The notes below the pieces were generated by a model. The model was not told the DNA's origin, did no database searches, and saw only the letters and a program-made list of their open reading frames with translations. A stretch of DNA of 64,000 nucleotides, taken from positions 248,001 to 312,000 of the forward strand of contig JAHCKM010000003.1 of assembly GCA_026125795.1 (NCBI GenBank). Reading direction: 5' to 3'. Both the position numbers and the translations under genes were made by a program. Shown piece after piece: positions 17,230 to 26,820 of the stretch. This DNA comes from Burkholderiaceae bacterium (GTDB taxonomy: Bacteria; Pseudomonadota; Gammaproteobacteria; Burkholderiales; Burkholderiaceae_C). Numbering within the stretch: the stretch's first letter is position 1; each line of letters begins with the position of its first letter.

Positions 17230-18495
17230 TCAGGGCGACGGTGCCGGCTGGTGCAGCAGCGTGTTGCTGTTGACGAAATCGCCGGCAGCCGGGTTGGCCG
17301 CCACGTCGGTGGGGCAATTCTTGACCGACGGGATGACGAAGAAGTTCTGGTCGGTGAGGTTGCCGGTGACGTCGAGGTAGTTGCGCGGATGGGCGGTGTT
17401 CGGCACGCTTTGCGCGTCGCTGGTCGCCGTGGTGTATCGGCAGACGCGGTAGTGGTCGTCGCCCGCGCTGTCGGTGATCTGCCAGAGTACGTCGTTGTTG
17501 CCGATGTGGGTGCTCTGCGCTGCGATTTCCGTTCGGCCCGACCATTGGCCGCCCGTGTTCGACTTGATGATGCAGAAGTAGCTCGCCAACGGCAGTGCGC
17601 CGGAGAACGTGGTGTCGTAGTTGGCATCGTCGATGCAGAACGAGCCCGTCGGATGTCCCGTGCTGGTCAACGTGAGTTCCATGCGCAGGCGCAAGGCCGG
17701 ACCGGGAGGATCCTCCGCATTGGCCGCGGTCAGGTCCGGCCCGCTGCTGTCGCGCCAGAAGCGCACGAATCCGCTCAGCAGCTGCGCCAGCGTGTTGTTG
17801 TCGCACGAAGCCACGTCGGCCGGCGTGATGTTGTCGTTGGTGAAGCCGGTGTTCTGGAAGCCGAAGTCGCAGATGCCGGTGATCAGTCCCGTGACGTTGT
17901 TGAACACCAGCACGAGCCACGGCCGGAAGGGCGGCACAAAGGCGCTGCGCCCGTCGCCGAAGTCGCGCGCCTGCACCGGGATGGTGGGATGCCGGCTCAT
18001 CGGGCGACGCGTCGGGCCGCCGGCGGCGGTGTCGCGCCGCACGTGCAGGGTGCCTGAAAGCGCCGGCGCCGCGGCGGCGATGGCGCTGGACAACATCACG
18101 AACTGCTGTTGACCAGACCGGTCGAACCAACTCACGGTGACCTGCAGCGTCTTCGACGGCGGATCGCCGGTGGTCGTCACGGCGTGCGAAACGCTGTAGG
18201 TCGTGTTGCTGCTGCCGGGAGTCACGGGGAGCTGCGTGCCGGCAACGATGTCGTCCCAAGCCTTCTGTCCGAGCAACTTGTCGGCCGTATCGATCACGTC
18301 GAAGCCGCGGCTGTCCTCCAGGGCCTGCTGCGCGATGCGTGTGGCCTCGGAGCGCTGCTTGGCGATGTCGCCGTTCAGGCGCAGCGTCGATTGCACGCCG
18401 ACCACAGTCAGCATGCCGAACGCCATCACGGCCAGAGCGACCATGGCCTCGACCAGCGAGACGCCGCGCGACGATTGCTGCGTGCCTGTTCTCAT
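17230..18495 (-). CDS. pilV: Type IV pilus modification/minor pilin PilV
   Basis: This 421-residue minor pilin has a class III prepilin signal: short basic leader, cleavage after Gly in SSRGVSLVEAMVALAVM with Glu at +5, then a hydrophobic helix (~20-40). The C-terminal domain is large for PilV (usually 150-200 residues), carries several cysteines and may be adhesin-like. The ATG at 18495 lies 1 bp from the pilX stop. It is last in the minor-pilin run, followed by ribD after 23 bp. No pilY1 is nearby. Confidence 0.82.
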   Translation of the reverse strand: MRTGTQQSSRGVSLVEAMVALAVMAFGMLTVVGVQSTLRLNGDIAKQRSEATRIAQQALEDSRGFDVIDTADKLLGQKAWDDIVAGTQLPVTPGSSNTTYSVSHAVTTTGDPPSKTLQVTVSWFDRSGQQQFVMLSSAIAAAAPALSGTLHVRRDTAAGGPTRRPMSRHPTIPVQARDFGDGRSAFVPPFRPWLVLVFNNVTGLITGICDFGFQNTGFTNDNITPADVASCDNNTLAQLLSGFVRFWRDSSGPDLTAANAEDPPGPALRLRMELTLTSTGHPTGSFCIDDANYDTTFSGALPLASYFCIIKSNTGGQWSGRTEIAAQSTHIGNNDVLWQITDSAGDDHYRVCRYTTATSDAQSVPNTAHPRNYLDVTGNLTDQNFFVIPSVKNCPTDVAANPAAGDFVNSNTLLHQPAPSP

Positions 18496-18496
18496 G

Positions 18497-19777
18497 TCAG
18501 CTCCCCGCTTGGAAATCGCGCCAGCTCCCCGGCACGCGAACCATCGAGCCTTGTTTGGTGCTGATCGTGCGCAGCACGTTCGGATCAAACCGGATCGCCG
18601 GCGCGCCGTTGAACGTGAGATTGCCTTCAGTCACCACGGCGCCTTCGATCAGCGTGGAGCCGGCCGTCGTGTTCCAGACGTTGCTGCCGGACTGGGCATG
18701 GAGGTAGAGCATTCCGACCATGTTCAGGTTCGCCGCCACCGTCAGGTCGCCTTGCAGCACCAGCATCACCGGAGTGGCGGACGAACCGAGCACGAGGTTG
18801 TTGTCGATCGTGGCGGAACCCTCGACCCAGACGATGCGCCCGGGATTGGCGGATACCGCGCCGGCGATCGCCGCATCGCAGGCGCCGTTGCAGGTGACCC
18901 GCACCACCGCCGGCTGCGAGCGGTAGGTGACGCGGTCCATGCCGAAGGTCGAGAGAAACATGCGATCTGGGGTCATCGCCGACAGGGACGGGTCGTTGGC
19001 TCGCAGCGAATTCAGTCCCGGCGAGCCGGGGATCGACAGCAGCCGGGCGTAGTCGGTGTGTTGGATCGGGCCGCCTGCATCGATCGTGACGCCGGAGGAG
19101 GGCACATCGTCGTTGCTGACGGTCACCGTGTGGTGGTTGATCTCGACACTCCCGCGAGCCGTGATGGCCGCCGCAGGCGGTCTGGCGAGTGCTGAATTCA
19201 GCGCCAGCAGCACCGACGTCTCGGCGACGGCATCGGCCTGTCCCTTGGTTGAAGCGGCGTAACACTGGGTGCCGATGCTGCTGCAGCCCGTTGATGTCAC
19301 GCGCACCACGCCGGGCTGCGCCGTGGGGTCGAAGCGCAGCTGGAACGCCGGCGTCAGACCGACCGGTTCGGCGAGCGCTGGTGCAGTAGTGGCCGGGCAG
19401 CTGCACGTGGGGCCGCCTGTCAGCAGCATGCAAGTGGGTTTCAGCGTGGCTTGACCGCCGGTCAGCGTGAAGAGACCGTTGGCATCCTGCGTCAGGTGGC
19501 GGTCACGGAACGTGGCTTGCGTCGTGTCGGTGGTCGGCGTGCATACTGCATCGACACGGCCACCCCCGAGTTGCGACACGGCGAACTCGAGGCCCGCCTC
19601 GGCGGCCTCAAACGCCTGGGTGGCGCGCTGGTTGTTGATCGAGGTGCGCTGCTCGAAGATCAGGTTGCGGCCCGCATACGCGGTGACCATCGCCAGGATG
19701 AAGAACAGCACGACCACCACGATCAGCGCCGCGGCACCGCGCTGGGTCGATGGTGCGCAGGGGCGATTCGCACGCAT
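18497..19777 (-). CDS. pilX: Minor pilin PilX-like protein
   Basis: The 426-residue product begins with a PilX-type N-terminus: QRGAAALIVVVVLFFILAMV (~12-31), then a helix containing AYAGRNLIFEQRTSINNQRA and FEAAEAGLEFA. These are the hallmarks of PilX_N and of the GspK-like minor pseudopilins, which lack Glu5. The remaining ~350 residues form a long extracellular domain with paired cysteines (for example ICSSIGTQCY-like and PTCSCPA segments). Minor pilins PilV/W/X prime pilus assembly and present PilY1. It overlaps no neighbour and lies 12 bp after pilW. Confidence 0.82.
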   Translation of the reverse strand: MRANRPCAPSTQRGAAALIVVVVLFFILAMVTAYAGRNLIFEQRTSINNQRATQAFEAAEAGLEFAVSQLGGGRVDAVCTPTTDTTQATFRDRHLTQDANGLFTLTGGQATLKPTCMLLTGGPTCSCPATTAPALAEPVGLTPAFQLRFDPTAQPGVVRVTSTGCSSIGTQCYAASTKGQADAVAETSVLLALNSALARPPAAAITARGSVEINHHTVTVSNDDVPSSGVTIDAGGPIQHTDYARLLSIPGSPGLNSLRANDPSLSAMTPDRMFLSTFGMDRVTYRSQPAVVRVTCNGACDAAIAGAVSANPGRIVWVEGSATIDNNLVLGSSATPVMLVLQGDLTVAANLNMVGMLYLHAQSGSNVWNTTAGSTLIEGAVVTEGNLTFNGAPAIRFDPNVLRTISTKQGSMVRVPGSWRDFQAGS

Positions 19778-19789
19778 GGCAGCTCCTTT

Positions 19790-20479
19790 TCAGGCCGGGC
19801 AGGCGCCGGTGAGAACGTCGTTGCGCAGCCGCGCCGTGCTCTGCGCGCCGCGCCGCACGGCGGCGTCGTGCACCGCGGTGCCCTCGATGAGAACCGTGAT
19901 GTTGCGCACCGTCTGCTGCGGGTAGCAGGCCGTGCCGCCACCGGGGCACTCATTGAAGCAGCTGAGCGCGACATTGTGGTCGTTCAGCTGGACCTGGAAA
20001 CTCGTCACACGCAGCGTGTTGGCGTCGGTCAACGCCTGCCACCCACCGCCGGTGAACATCTGCACCACGCCGTTGTTGAGCCGGAAGCCCGATTGGTCGG
20101 TGGCATCGAGCGTGTTGTTCTCCACCGCGCCGCGCGAGTAGCCGAACTGCACCGCGGATGCCGGCGTGCCATGGACCACGCCGGTGAGTGGTGTGTACGG
20201 GTTGGACGACACCGAGACCGCACCGGCGTGCCATACACCGGCTTCGGCGCTGCCCCAGTAGCCCGAGCGGCGCAGATCCCGAGCGATCAAATCGGCCGCT
20301 GCGCGCAGGTCTTGCTGGATCTGCGTCTCCAGCATCAGGCGGCGGTTGTCGCCGAGCTGGTTCGACACCACCAGCGTCGCCCCAGCCACGACGAACAGGC
20401 CGACTGCAACGCCGACCATCAGCTCCACCAGCGACAGGCCGCGTTGCGAACGGGACGGGTGCTTGTGCGTCAAGGACAT
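19790..20479 (-). CDS. pilW: Minor pilin PilW
   Basis: The 229-residue product has the prepilin signal SQRGLSLVELMVGVAVGLFV with Glu at +5, then the PilW-typical VSNQLGDNRRLMLETQIQQD and LRAAADLIARDLRRSGYWG. PilW is one of the tip/priming minor pilins. Its start overlaps the end of the preceding GspH/FimT-like gene by 10 bp, and pilX follows after 12 bp. Confidence 0.88.
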   Translation of the reverse strand: MSLTHKHPSRSQRGLSLVELMVGVAVGLFVVAGATLVVSNQLGDNRRLMLETQIQQDLRAAADLIARDLRRSGYWGSAEAGVWHAGAVSVSSNPYTPLTGVVHGTPASAVQFGYSRGAVENNTLDATDQSGFRLNNGVVQMFTGGGWQALTDANTLRVTSFQVQLNDHNVALSCFNECPGGGTACYPQQTVRNITVLIEGTAVHDAAVRRGAQSTARLRNDVLTGACPA

Positions 20480-21057
20480 GGAAGGACTCCTCGCATCGAA
20501 CCGTCGGGCGAGCAGACGCTGGGTACGCCGAGCGCACTGAACGTCGTGCGCAGGTGGCCGCTCAGCGTGTTCTGCACGTTGATCACGAAGTCAGCGGGCG
20601 TCATCACGCCTTGCGGCGGCGCGAACACCATGCTGCTGCCGCCGGAGCTCGTCGCTGCGAGACTCACGCCGTCGGCGCGCGTCACATGGGCCGTCTTGAT
20701 CTCCGGCGAAGGCGTCACGGCCGGCGTGCAGGCATTGCCGGCGCCGCGTGTGCAGTCGCAGGTGACGCCTGGCACGACCGCATGCAGCGTGTAGCACGAC
20801 ACAGCGGCGTCTCCGCCGAAGCTCACGGCCACGGACGTCGACGTGCCGCTGCGCTGGGCCAGCTCCGAGCGCGCGAGTTGCAGGTCGGTGAGCAGGTCGG
20901 CCTGCACGCTTTGCACGCGCTGGCGCGCGATCGTGCCGCGCATCGACGGTGCCACAAGGGCGATGACGACCCCGAGGACGACCAACACGATCACCAGCTC
21001 GATGATCGTGACGCCGGAGACCCGGCGCGGCCGGCGGGGGACTCGCAGCGGCGTCAT
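20470..21057 (-). CDS. GspH/FimT-family minor pilin
   Basis: This 195-residue prepilin-like protein has the cleavage region RRVSGVTIIELVIVLVVLGV (Glu +5) and a GspH-type helix ending ARQRVQSVQADLLTDLQLAR. The globular domain includes a CDCTRGAGNACTP cysteine cluster that probably forms disulfides. The ATG at 21057 overlaps the TGA of the upstream pilE-like gene by 4 bp, which fixes the start and indicates coupling. Likely role: FimT/FimU-type minor pilin. Confidence 0.82.
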   Translation of the reverse strand: MTPLRVPRRPRRVSGVTIIELVIVLVVLGVVIALVAPSMRGTIARQRVQSVQADLLTDLQLARSELAQRSGTSTSVAVSFGGDAAVSCYTLHAVVPGVTCDCTRGAGNACTPAVTPSPEIKTAHVTRADGVSLAATSSGGSSMVFAPPQGVMTPADFVINVQNTLSGHLRTTFSALGVPSVCSPDGSMRGVLPCP

Positions 21058-21515
21058 CGCACCCAGCACCGGGCGGTGGCGGTCGTCTCGACGTCGTTGG
21101 CGTCGAACGACTTGGTGATGATCGTGCCGGTCTGCATCTGCACCGTCAGCTTCCTGCACTTGGTGTCGGCGTACTGCGGCGATGTGCTCTTCGCGGTGGC
21201 CGACATCGTGTAGGTGGCAGGGCCCGAAGCGTCGACCGTCATGGAGTAGTGCTGCTCGGGCGATTCTGCGGACGTACCGGTCGGCATGGATGCCACGGCT
21301 GATGCATAGACGGGGCTGCCGCCACGGAAGCGCTCCTGCACCTGCTGCAGGCGCAGCAGGCCCGCCATCGCGTCGGCGCGTCGGCTCTTGCGGATGCTGT
21401 CCTGGAACGCCGGCAATGCGACCATCGCGAGCACCGCGACCACCGCGACGGCGATCATCAGCTCGATGAGCGTGAAGCCGCGCTGCGATCCGCCGTGTGG
21501 TCGGGTGTGACGCAT
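21054..21515 (-). CDS. pilE: Type IV pilin-like protein PilE
   Basis: The 153-residue product has a canonical prepilin signal SQRGFTLIELMIAVAVVAVL with Glu +5, then the PilE pattern LPAFQDSIRKSRRADAMAGL and a C-terminal pair of cysteines (TKCRKL and ATARCWV) that would form the D-region disulfide. In minor-pilin clusters this PilE-like protein is a low-abundance subunit and is not the major pilin. The start at 21515 follows the leader MRHTRPHGGS. It is second in the cluster after a FimT/FimU-like gene. Confidence 0.85.
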   Translation of the reverse strand: MRHTRPHGGSQRGFTLIELMIAVAVVAVLAMVALPAFQDSIRKSRRADAMAGLLRLQQVQERFRGGSPVYASAVASMPTGTSAESPEQHYSMTVDASGPATYTMSATAKSTSPQYADTKCRKLTVQMQTGTIITKSFDANDVETTATARCWVR

Positions 21516-21598
21516 GTCACGATTATCTGCAGCGCGGTTTCGGTCCATTGCCGCTCGTCGGGTCCAGCGTGCCGCTCGTCTGTTCGAGTCCATCACCC

Positions 21599-22141
21599 TC
21601 AGCAGGCGGCTTCGCCCATGCCGCGGCCGTGCGGAGAGCACGATCGCACGCGGCCCAGGAGGTTCACCACCTGGTGGATGGCGCGGCCGTCGCGCCCCTC
21701 GACGCGTAGCGTCGCGGTGGGCGTCACCGTGCCCTTCAGCGGATCGAAGGTGACCGACTTGCTGGCCGAGCGGACCTGCACGTCGCCTTTCGGATCCAGC
21801 ACCACGGCGCGCAACAGCTCGGAGTCGCCGCTGCAGGCCGGCGCCGGCTGCGCGCCGCCGCAATTGCAGTCGCCCGGCGCACCGGTGTGCACCATGTAGC
21901 AGGTGCCGCCGCCGGCTTCGAGCAGGCTCAACCGGACCGTCCGGTTCAACACCCGCGCCTGGCTGCGCGCGAACTGCACGTCAGTCTCGAGCTGCGACGC
22001 GACCCCGGCCAGGTCGGCGCGCTGGCCGAGCGACCGCAAGCCGGGCAGCGCAGTGCCGATGACGATCGACAGCACGAACAGCACGATCATGCTCTCGACC
22101 AACGAGACACCGCCTTGGGCGGTGCGATTGTGGTTTGCCAT
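21599..22141 (-). CDS. FimT/FimU-type minor pilin, first gene of the cluster
   Basis: The 180-residue product carries a prepilin signal (TAQGGVSLVESMIVLFVLSI, Glu +5) and a GspH-like helix ending FARSQARVLNRTVRLSL. Several cysteines (CYMVHTGAPGDCNCGG) lie in the globular part. An AGGAG about 9 bp before the ATG is clear. It heads the run fimT/U-pilE-gspH-pilW-pilX-pilV, 132 bp downstream of nrdR; the cluster promoter should lie in that gap, though I cannot point to a convincing one. Confidence 0.82.
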   Translation of the reverse strand: MANHNRTAQGGVSLVESMIVLFVLSIVIGTALPGLRSLGQRADLAGVASQLETDVQFARSQARVLNRTVRLSLLEAGGGTCYMVHTGAPGDCNCGGAQPAPACSGDSELLRAVVLDPKGDVQVRSASKSVTFDPLKGTVTPTATLRVEGRDGRAIHQVVNLLGRVRSCSPHGRGMGEAAC

Positions 22142-22273
22142 GCGGGGCTCCTGGTGTGTTCAACGGACGTCCACACTCTAGGAATCCGGGCCGCGCGGCG
22201 CTTCGCCCACGGGAGGGTTTGCCGCGCACCCTCGCCGGTGCCGCCAGCCGGGGGCACCCTTTGGGGTGGGCGA

Positions 22274-22717
22274 TCAGATGTCGCGGATCAGCCGCCTGAA
22301 CTCGTCGACGTCTTCGAAACTGCGGTACACCGAGGCGAATCGCACGTAGGCCACTTTGTCGATGCGCTTGAGTTCGCGCATCACCAGCTCACCGAGGCGG
22401 CTGCTCGGTACTTCGCGCGCGGCACTGGCCAGCAGCCGCTCCTGGATGCGATCGAGCGCCGAGTCCACCTGTTCCATGCTGACCGGGCGCTTGCGCAGCG
22501 CCAGTAGCATCGATGCGCGGAGCTTGCCGGCGTCGAAGTCGGCCCGCGTGCCGTCCTTCTTGACCACCGCCGGCAAGGCGATTTCGGCGCGCTCGTAGGT
22601 GGTGAAGCGCTTGTCGCACTTCAGGCAGCGGCGGCGCCGACGGATCACGTCGCCTTCGTCGGACTCGCGCGTTTCGACGACCTGGGTGTCGTCGTGGCTG
22701 CAATAGGGGCAACGCAT
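22274..22717 (-). CDS. nrdR: Transcriptional repressor NrdR
   Basis: NrdR senses adenine nucleotides and represses ribonucleotide reductase genes. The 147-residue product has the N-terminal zinc ribbon [17 protein letters not shown] ... [15 protein letters not shown] and the ATP-cone domain ([20 protein letters not shown], ~50-140). The glyA-nrdR order seen here, with a 36-bp gap, is common in Betaproteobacteria. Confidence 0.95.
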   Translation of the reverse strand: MRCPYCSHDDTQVVETRESDEGDVIRRRRRCLKCDKRFTTYERAEIALPAVVKKDGTRADFDAGKLRASMLLALRKRPVSMEQVDSALDRIQERLLASAAREVPSSRLGELVMRELKRIDKVAYVRFASVYRSFEDVDEFRRLIRDI

Positions 22718-22753
22718 CGGCAGCTCAACGAACGGCGGCCGGGCCCGGCGGAC

Positions 22754-24001
22754 TCAGCGGTACACCGGGAAGTCGCGTGTCAACTGCGCCACCTTCTCGC
22801 GCGCCGACGCGATCATGCGTTCGTCGCTCGGCGCTTCAAGCACGTCGGCGATCAGGTTGGCGGTGGCTACGACCTCGGCCTCGCGGAAGCCGCGCGTGGT
22901 CATGGCCGGAGAGCCGAGCCGGACGCCGCTGGTGACCATCGGTCTCTCCGGATCGTTCGGGATGGCGTTCTTGTTGCACGTGATGTGCGCGCGTCCCAGC
23001 ACGGCTTCGGCGTCCTTGCCGGTGATGCCCTTGGGGCGCAGGTCTACCAGCATCAGGTGACTCTCCGTGCGGCCCGACACGATGCGCAGGCCGCGCCGGA
23101 CCAGCGTCTGGGCGAGCACATCGGCATTCTTGATCACCTGCTCCTGGTAACGCTTGAATGCCGGGTCGAGCGCCTCCTTGAAGGCTACGGCTTTGGCCGC
23201 GATCACATGCATCAACGGCCCGCCCTGGATGCCGGGGAAGACCGCGCTGTTGATCGCCTTGGCGACATGCTCCTTCATCAGGATCAAGCCGCCTCGCGGT
23301 CCCCTCAGCGTCTTGTGCGTGGTGGAGGTCACCACGTCGGCATGGGGAACGGGGTTGGGGTAGAGGCCGGCCGCGATCAATCCGGCGTAGTGCGCCATGT
23401 CGACCATCAGGATGGCGCCCACCTCGCGCGCCACGGCGCCGAAGCGTTCGAAGTCGATGCGCAGCGAGTACGCCGACGCGCCGGCGATGATCAGCTTGGG
23501 CCGCTCTTTGAGCGCCAGTTGGCGCATCGCGTCGTAGTCGATCTCTTCGCACGCGTTGAGCCCGTAGCTCACCACCTTGAACCACTTGCCGCTGAGGTTC
23601 AGCGGCATGCCGTGCGTCAGATGACCACCTTCGGCCAGGCTCATGCCCATGATCGTGTCGCCGGGCTGCAGCAGTGCAAACAGCACCGCCTGGTTGGCCT
23701 GCGAGCCCGAGTTCGGCTGCACGTTGGCATGCTCGGCGCCGAACAGGCGCTTCAGGCGCTCGATGGCGAGCGTTTCGACCTGGTCGACGAATTCGCATCC
23801 GCCGTAGTAGCGTTTGCCTGGGTATCCCTCCGCGTACTTGTTGGTCAACTGGCTGCCCTGGGCCGCCATCACGGCGGGCGAGGCGTAATTCTCCGAGGCG
23901 ATGAGCTCGATGTGCTGTTCCTGGCGCTCGTTCTCTGCCGTGATGCTGGCCCAGAGTTCAGGGTCCACGGCGGCTACGGTGGAGGTGGCGCGGTCAAACA
24001 T
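22754..24001 (-). CDS. glyA: Serine hydroxymethyltransferase
   Basis: GlyA interconverts serine and glycine with tetrahydrofolate. The 415-residue PLP enzyme has [33 protein letters not shown], the catalytic lysine in [17 protein letters not shown] and the [19 protein letters not shown]-terminal features. The ATG at 24001 gives the normal family length. Its 5' gap (24002-24207) is GC-rich and could form hairpins, but I could not match it to a known riboswitch. Confidence 0.96.
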   Translation of the reverse strand: MFDRATSTVAAVDPELWASITAENERQEQHIELIASENYASPAVMAAQGSQLTNKYAEGYPGKRYYGGCEFVDQVETLAIERLKRLFGAEHANVQPNSGSQANQAVLFALLQPGDTIMGMSLAEGGHLTHGMPLNLSGKWFKVVSYGLNACEEIDYDAMRQLALKERPKLIIAGASAYSLRIDFERFGAVAREVGAILMVDMAHYAGLIAAGLYPNPVPHADVVTSTTHKTLRGPRGGLILMKEHVAKAINSAVFPGIQGGPLMHVIAAKAVAFKEALDPAFKRYQEQVIKNADVLAQTLVRRGLRIVSGRTESHLMLVDLRPKGITGKDAEAVLGRAHITCNKNAIPNDPERPMVTSGVRLGSPAMTTRGFREAEVVATANLIADVLEAPSDERMIASAREKVAQLTRDFPVYR

Positions 24002-24207
24002 GGCAGTCCTTCGTCGCTGAATGCGTCGGTGTCCGCGCGTGCAGCGCGCCTCCGACAGCGGCCCAGGCGAACGGCGCACCCCAGGTGCCGGCGGCGACCC
24101 AGGTCGCGCTTCCTGGTGGTTGGTCCACCTTGGGCCGGCAAGGCCCTATCGCCAGTCGCGCGTGGCTGAAAGTCTAGCGGACCGCGACCTGGGCGGTCGG
24201 GCGCAGG

Positions 24208-25107
24208 CTAGCGGGCGGCCCGCGCCCAGGCCACTTGGTCGGCGCCGGCCGCCTGGGGAGCGGTGGCGCCGTTGCTCGATTCCGGCGCGGGACTCTTCAC
24301 CTCGACCGGAGTCGGCGCGGTGGTGCTCGGCAATGTCACGTAAACCGAAACCCATTTGCCATCGGCGACGCGGCGCAAGTTGGCCTGCTCGGCCAGCACC
24401 TTGCTCGCGTATCCACCGTCGTCGGCGAAGTGGGCAGCGCCCACGTAGTGCTTCAGTCCGCCCTCGAGGCTGCCGGCGCGTGCGATGCACTCCTTGAGCA
24501 CCTGCACGCCGACGCGCAGGTTGCTTACAGGATCGAATGCAGCGCGCGTGCCGCCGAAGCGCTCGTACTTCTCGTCATGGATGCGCGTCATCACCTGCAT
24601 CAGTCCCTGCGCACCCATCGAACTCTGGGCAAACGGGTTGAAGCTCGATTCGATGGCCATCACCGCCAGTATCAGCGTCGGATCCAAACCGGTCCGTTGG
24701 CCGCTCTCCCATGCTTCTTGCACCAACCGGCCCACCGGCTCCACGGCGACGCGATAGCGGCGTGCGAGCCATGTGGCCACCGATGCCTGTGGTTTCGACA
24801 GGCTGGTGATGTCTGCGGCAGTAACTCGCGTGGCGGCGTCAGGGTTGGCCGGCTCGGGAGGCGCAACGTTGGCCTGACGCGCTTCTTGTCGTGCCAATAG
24901 CCAGCCCAGCACGTGTTGCTCGGCGCCTTCGCGCAGATCGGGCCTTGCGGCCGAGAACAGCACGGTGCCGCAGACAACCGCTAGGCCAACAATGGCCAAC
25001 GAGTTGTGGCTGACCTCAAGCAACCCCGTGCCGACGTCGCGCGCGAAGGTGCCTGCCGAACGCATGCAGGCGCGGTAGATTGCAGTCACTGAGGCTCGGT
25101 TGCTCAT
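24208..25107 (-). CDS. Lytic murein transglycosylase, SLT domain
   Basis: This 299-residue protein has an N-terminal hydrophobic helix (~33-53, NSLAIVGLAVVCGTVLFSAA) acting as membrane anchor or signal and a C-terminal SLT domain (~125-245) with the catalytic Glu in ILAVMAIESSFNPFAQSSMG and AQGLMQVM. It cleaves the glycan backbone of peptidoglycan to 1,6-anhydro products. A good sigma-70 promoter lies just upstream (25153-25182). The gene is divergent from ubiD. Confidence 0.88.
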   Translation of the reverse strand: MSNRASVTAIYRACMRSAGTFARDVGTGLLEVSHNSLAIVGLAVVCGTVLFSAARPDLREGAEQHVLGWLLARQEARQANVAPPEPANPDAATRVTAADITSLSKPQASVATWLARRYRVAVEPVGRLVQEAWESGQRTGLDPTLILAVMAIESSFNPFAQSSMGAQGLMQVMTRIHDEKYERFGGTRAAFDPVSNLRVGVQVLKECIARAGSLEGGLKHYVGAAHFADDGGYASKVLAEQANLRRVADGKWVSVYVTLPSTTAPTPVEVKSPAPESSNGATAPQAAGADQVAWARAAR

Positions 25108-25152
25108 GGGTGAGAAGCCTGGGGTTTCCCCTTTGGGCCACCAGGCGGAGCG

Positions 25153-25182
25153 ATTCTAGGTACAGCCAAAATAACCAGTCAA
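25153..25182 (-). promoter_or_regulatory. Sigma-70 promoter of the lytic transglycosylase gene
   Basis: On the minus strand TTGACT (complement 25177-25182) is followed after 18 bp by TAGAAT (complement 25153-25158), close to TTGACA/TATAAT. A transcript would start near 25146, about 40 nt before the start codon at 25107. The same AT-rich patch offers TATAAA at 25184-25189 for ubiD on the plus strand. Confidence 0.6.
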
Positions 25183-25206
25183 TTATAAAAATCCAGTACA
25201 TAAGAC

Positions 25207-26775
25207 ATGAACAGACTGAAATATCGGGATCTGCGCGAGTTCCTTGGCATGTTGGAGGGGCGGTCACTGCTTCGCCGAGTGACGGAAAACGTGTCGCCAA
25301 AGCTCGAAATGACAGCCATTGCCGACATCGCCCTGCGCAAAAACGGTCCGGCGCTGCTCTTTTCGGCACCGGACGGATTTCACGCCCGGGTGCTAGTGAA
25401 CCTGTTCGGAACACCGGAACGCGTAGCCCTTGGGATGGGGGCTGAGTCGACCGACGAACTGCGTGAGGTCGGCGTTTTGCTCGCCTCTTTGCGCGAACCC
25501 GAGCCGCCCAAGGGACTGTCCGACGCCGGCCGCGTGATGGGCATGTTGGCCGCGCTTTGGAACATGAAACCCAGTCGTCGCACGGATGGCGCGTGCCGCG
25601 AGGTGTGCATCGAGGGCCCTGACGTCAATCTAGGGACATGGCCGGTCCAGACCTGCTGGCCGGGCGACGTGGCGCCGCTTGTCACCTGGGGCCTGGTCAT
25701 CACACGGGGCCCGCAGGGTGTGCCCAAACCCCGCCTGCGCCAGAACCTCGGCATCTACCGCCAGCAGGTCATCGGGCGCAATCAAACCATCATGCGGTGG
25801 CTTGCTCATCGCGGCGGTGCTCAGGATTTCCGCGAGTTCGCTCGCGCAAGTCCGGGACAGCCGTTTCCGCTGGCCGTGGCCCTCGGCGCCGACCCTGCCA
25901 CCATGCTGGGGGCCGTGACACCTGTGCCCGACACGTTGTCGGAGTACCAGTTCGCCGGCCTGCTGCGCGGAGCGCCGACGGAAGTGGTCGATGCCGCAGT
26001 GGGCGATGCTGGCGTCGCGCTGCAGGTACCCGCGCGTGCCGAGATCATTCTGGAAGGGCACATCCCGACCGCCGAGGCCGGGTATCGCGCAGTCAGTGAG
26101 CTCGGCGTGCCGTGCAAGTCGATCGATGGCTACCTGCACGCGCTGGAAGGACCGTTCGGAGACCACACCGGCTATTACAACGAGCAGGAGTGGTTTCCAG
26201 TGTTCCGCGTCGACCGCATCACCCACCGCCGGGACGCCATCTACCACAGCACCTACACAGGGAAGCCACCCGACGAGCCGGCAGTGCTCGGCGTGGCGTT
26301 GAACGAAGTGTTCGTGCCGATCTTGCAGCGTCAGTTTCCGGAGATCGTCGACTTCTATTTGCCGCCGGAAGGGTGCAGCTATCGGATGGCGGTGATCTCG
26401 ATACGCAAAGCGTATGCCGGGCACGCGAAGCGCCTCATGTTCGGCCTGTGGAGTTTCTTGCGCCAGTTCATGTACACCAAGTTCATCGTCGTCACCGATG
26501 GCGACGTCGACATCCGCGATTGGAAGGAAGTGATCTGGGCTGTCACCACGCGTTGCGATCCCGTTCGCGATACCACGCTGGTCGACCACACGCCGATCGA
26601 CTACCTGGACTTCGCGTCACCGGTGAGTGGGCTGGGCGGCAAGATGGGACTTGACGCCACCGCCAAGTGGTCTGGCGAAACCGAGCGCAAATGGGGACAG
26701 CCCATCGTCCGCGACGAAGGAGCCCACCGCCGGATGAGCGCGCTCTACGATGAATTGATGCGATCGAAACCCTGA
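25207..26775 (+). CDS. ubiD: 4-hydroxy-3-polyprenylbenzoate decarboxylase UbiD
   Basis: UbiD removes the carboxyl group of the polyprenylated ubiquinone precursor using prenylated FMN made by UbiX. The 522-residue product matches the family along its length: [14 protein letters not shown]-like start, the prFMN/metal region [53 protein letters not shown] (Glu of the E-R-E catalytic network) and [19 protein letters not shown]. The gene has no Shine-Dalgarno in the bases just before its ATG. ubiX is not in the window. Confidence 0.95.
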   Translation: MNRLKYRDLREFLGMLEGRSLLRRVTENVSPKLEMTAIADIALRKNGPALLFSAPDGFHARVLVNLFGTPERVALGMGAESTDELREVGVLLASLREPEPPKGLSDAGRVMGMLAALWNMKPSRRTDGACREVCIEGPDVNLGTWPVQTCWPGDVAPLVTWGLVITRGPQGVPKPRLRQNLGIYRQQVIGRNQTIMRWLAHRGGAQDFREFARASPGQPFPLAVALGADPATMLGAVTPVPDTLSEYQFAGLLRGAPTEVVDAAVGDAGVALQVPARAEIILEGHIPTAEAGYRAVSELGVPCKSIDGYLHALEGPFGDHTGYYNEQEWFPVFRVDRITHRRDAIYHSTYTGKPPDEPAVLGVALNEVFVPILQRQFPEIVDFYLPPEGCSYRMAVISIRKAYAGHAKRLMFGLWSFLRQFMYTKFIVVTDGDVDIRDWKEVIWAVTTRCDPVRDTTLVDHTPIDYLDFASPVSGLGGKMGLDATAKWSGETERKWGQPIVRDEGAHRRMSALYDELMRSKP

Positions 26776-26787
26776 TGCGCAAAGTGC

Positions 26788-26816
26788 TTGATGTCGGCGG
26801 CGCGCAGGTGTATTGT
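26788..26816 (+). promoter_or_regulatory. Sigma-70-like promoter for the small RNA candidate
   Basis: TTGATG (26788-26793) and TATTGT (26811-26816) are separated by exactly 17 bp. Initiation would fall near 26821-26824, immediately at the first hairpin of the downstream RNA. It lies just after the ubiD stop. Confidence 0.55.
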
Positions 26817-26820
26817 TCAT

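Noticed and set aside
16079-18259. Apparent single 726-codon minus frame across ribD and pilV
   Set aside because: Only the part from 17206 matches RibD; upstream sequence is the pilV gene read in another frame.
24002-24207. Riboswitch upstream of glyA
   Set aside because: The gap is GC-rich and could fold, but I could not find the conserved cores of glycine, THF or SAH riboswitches.
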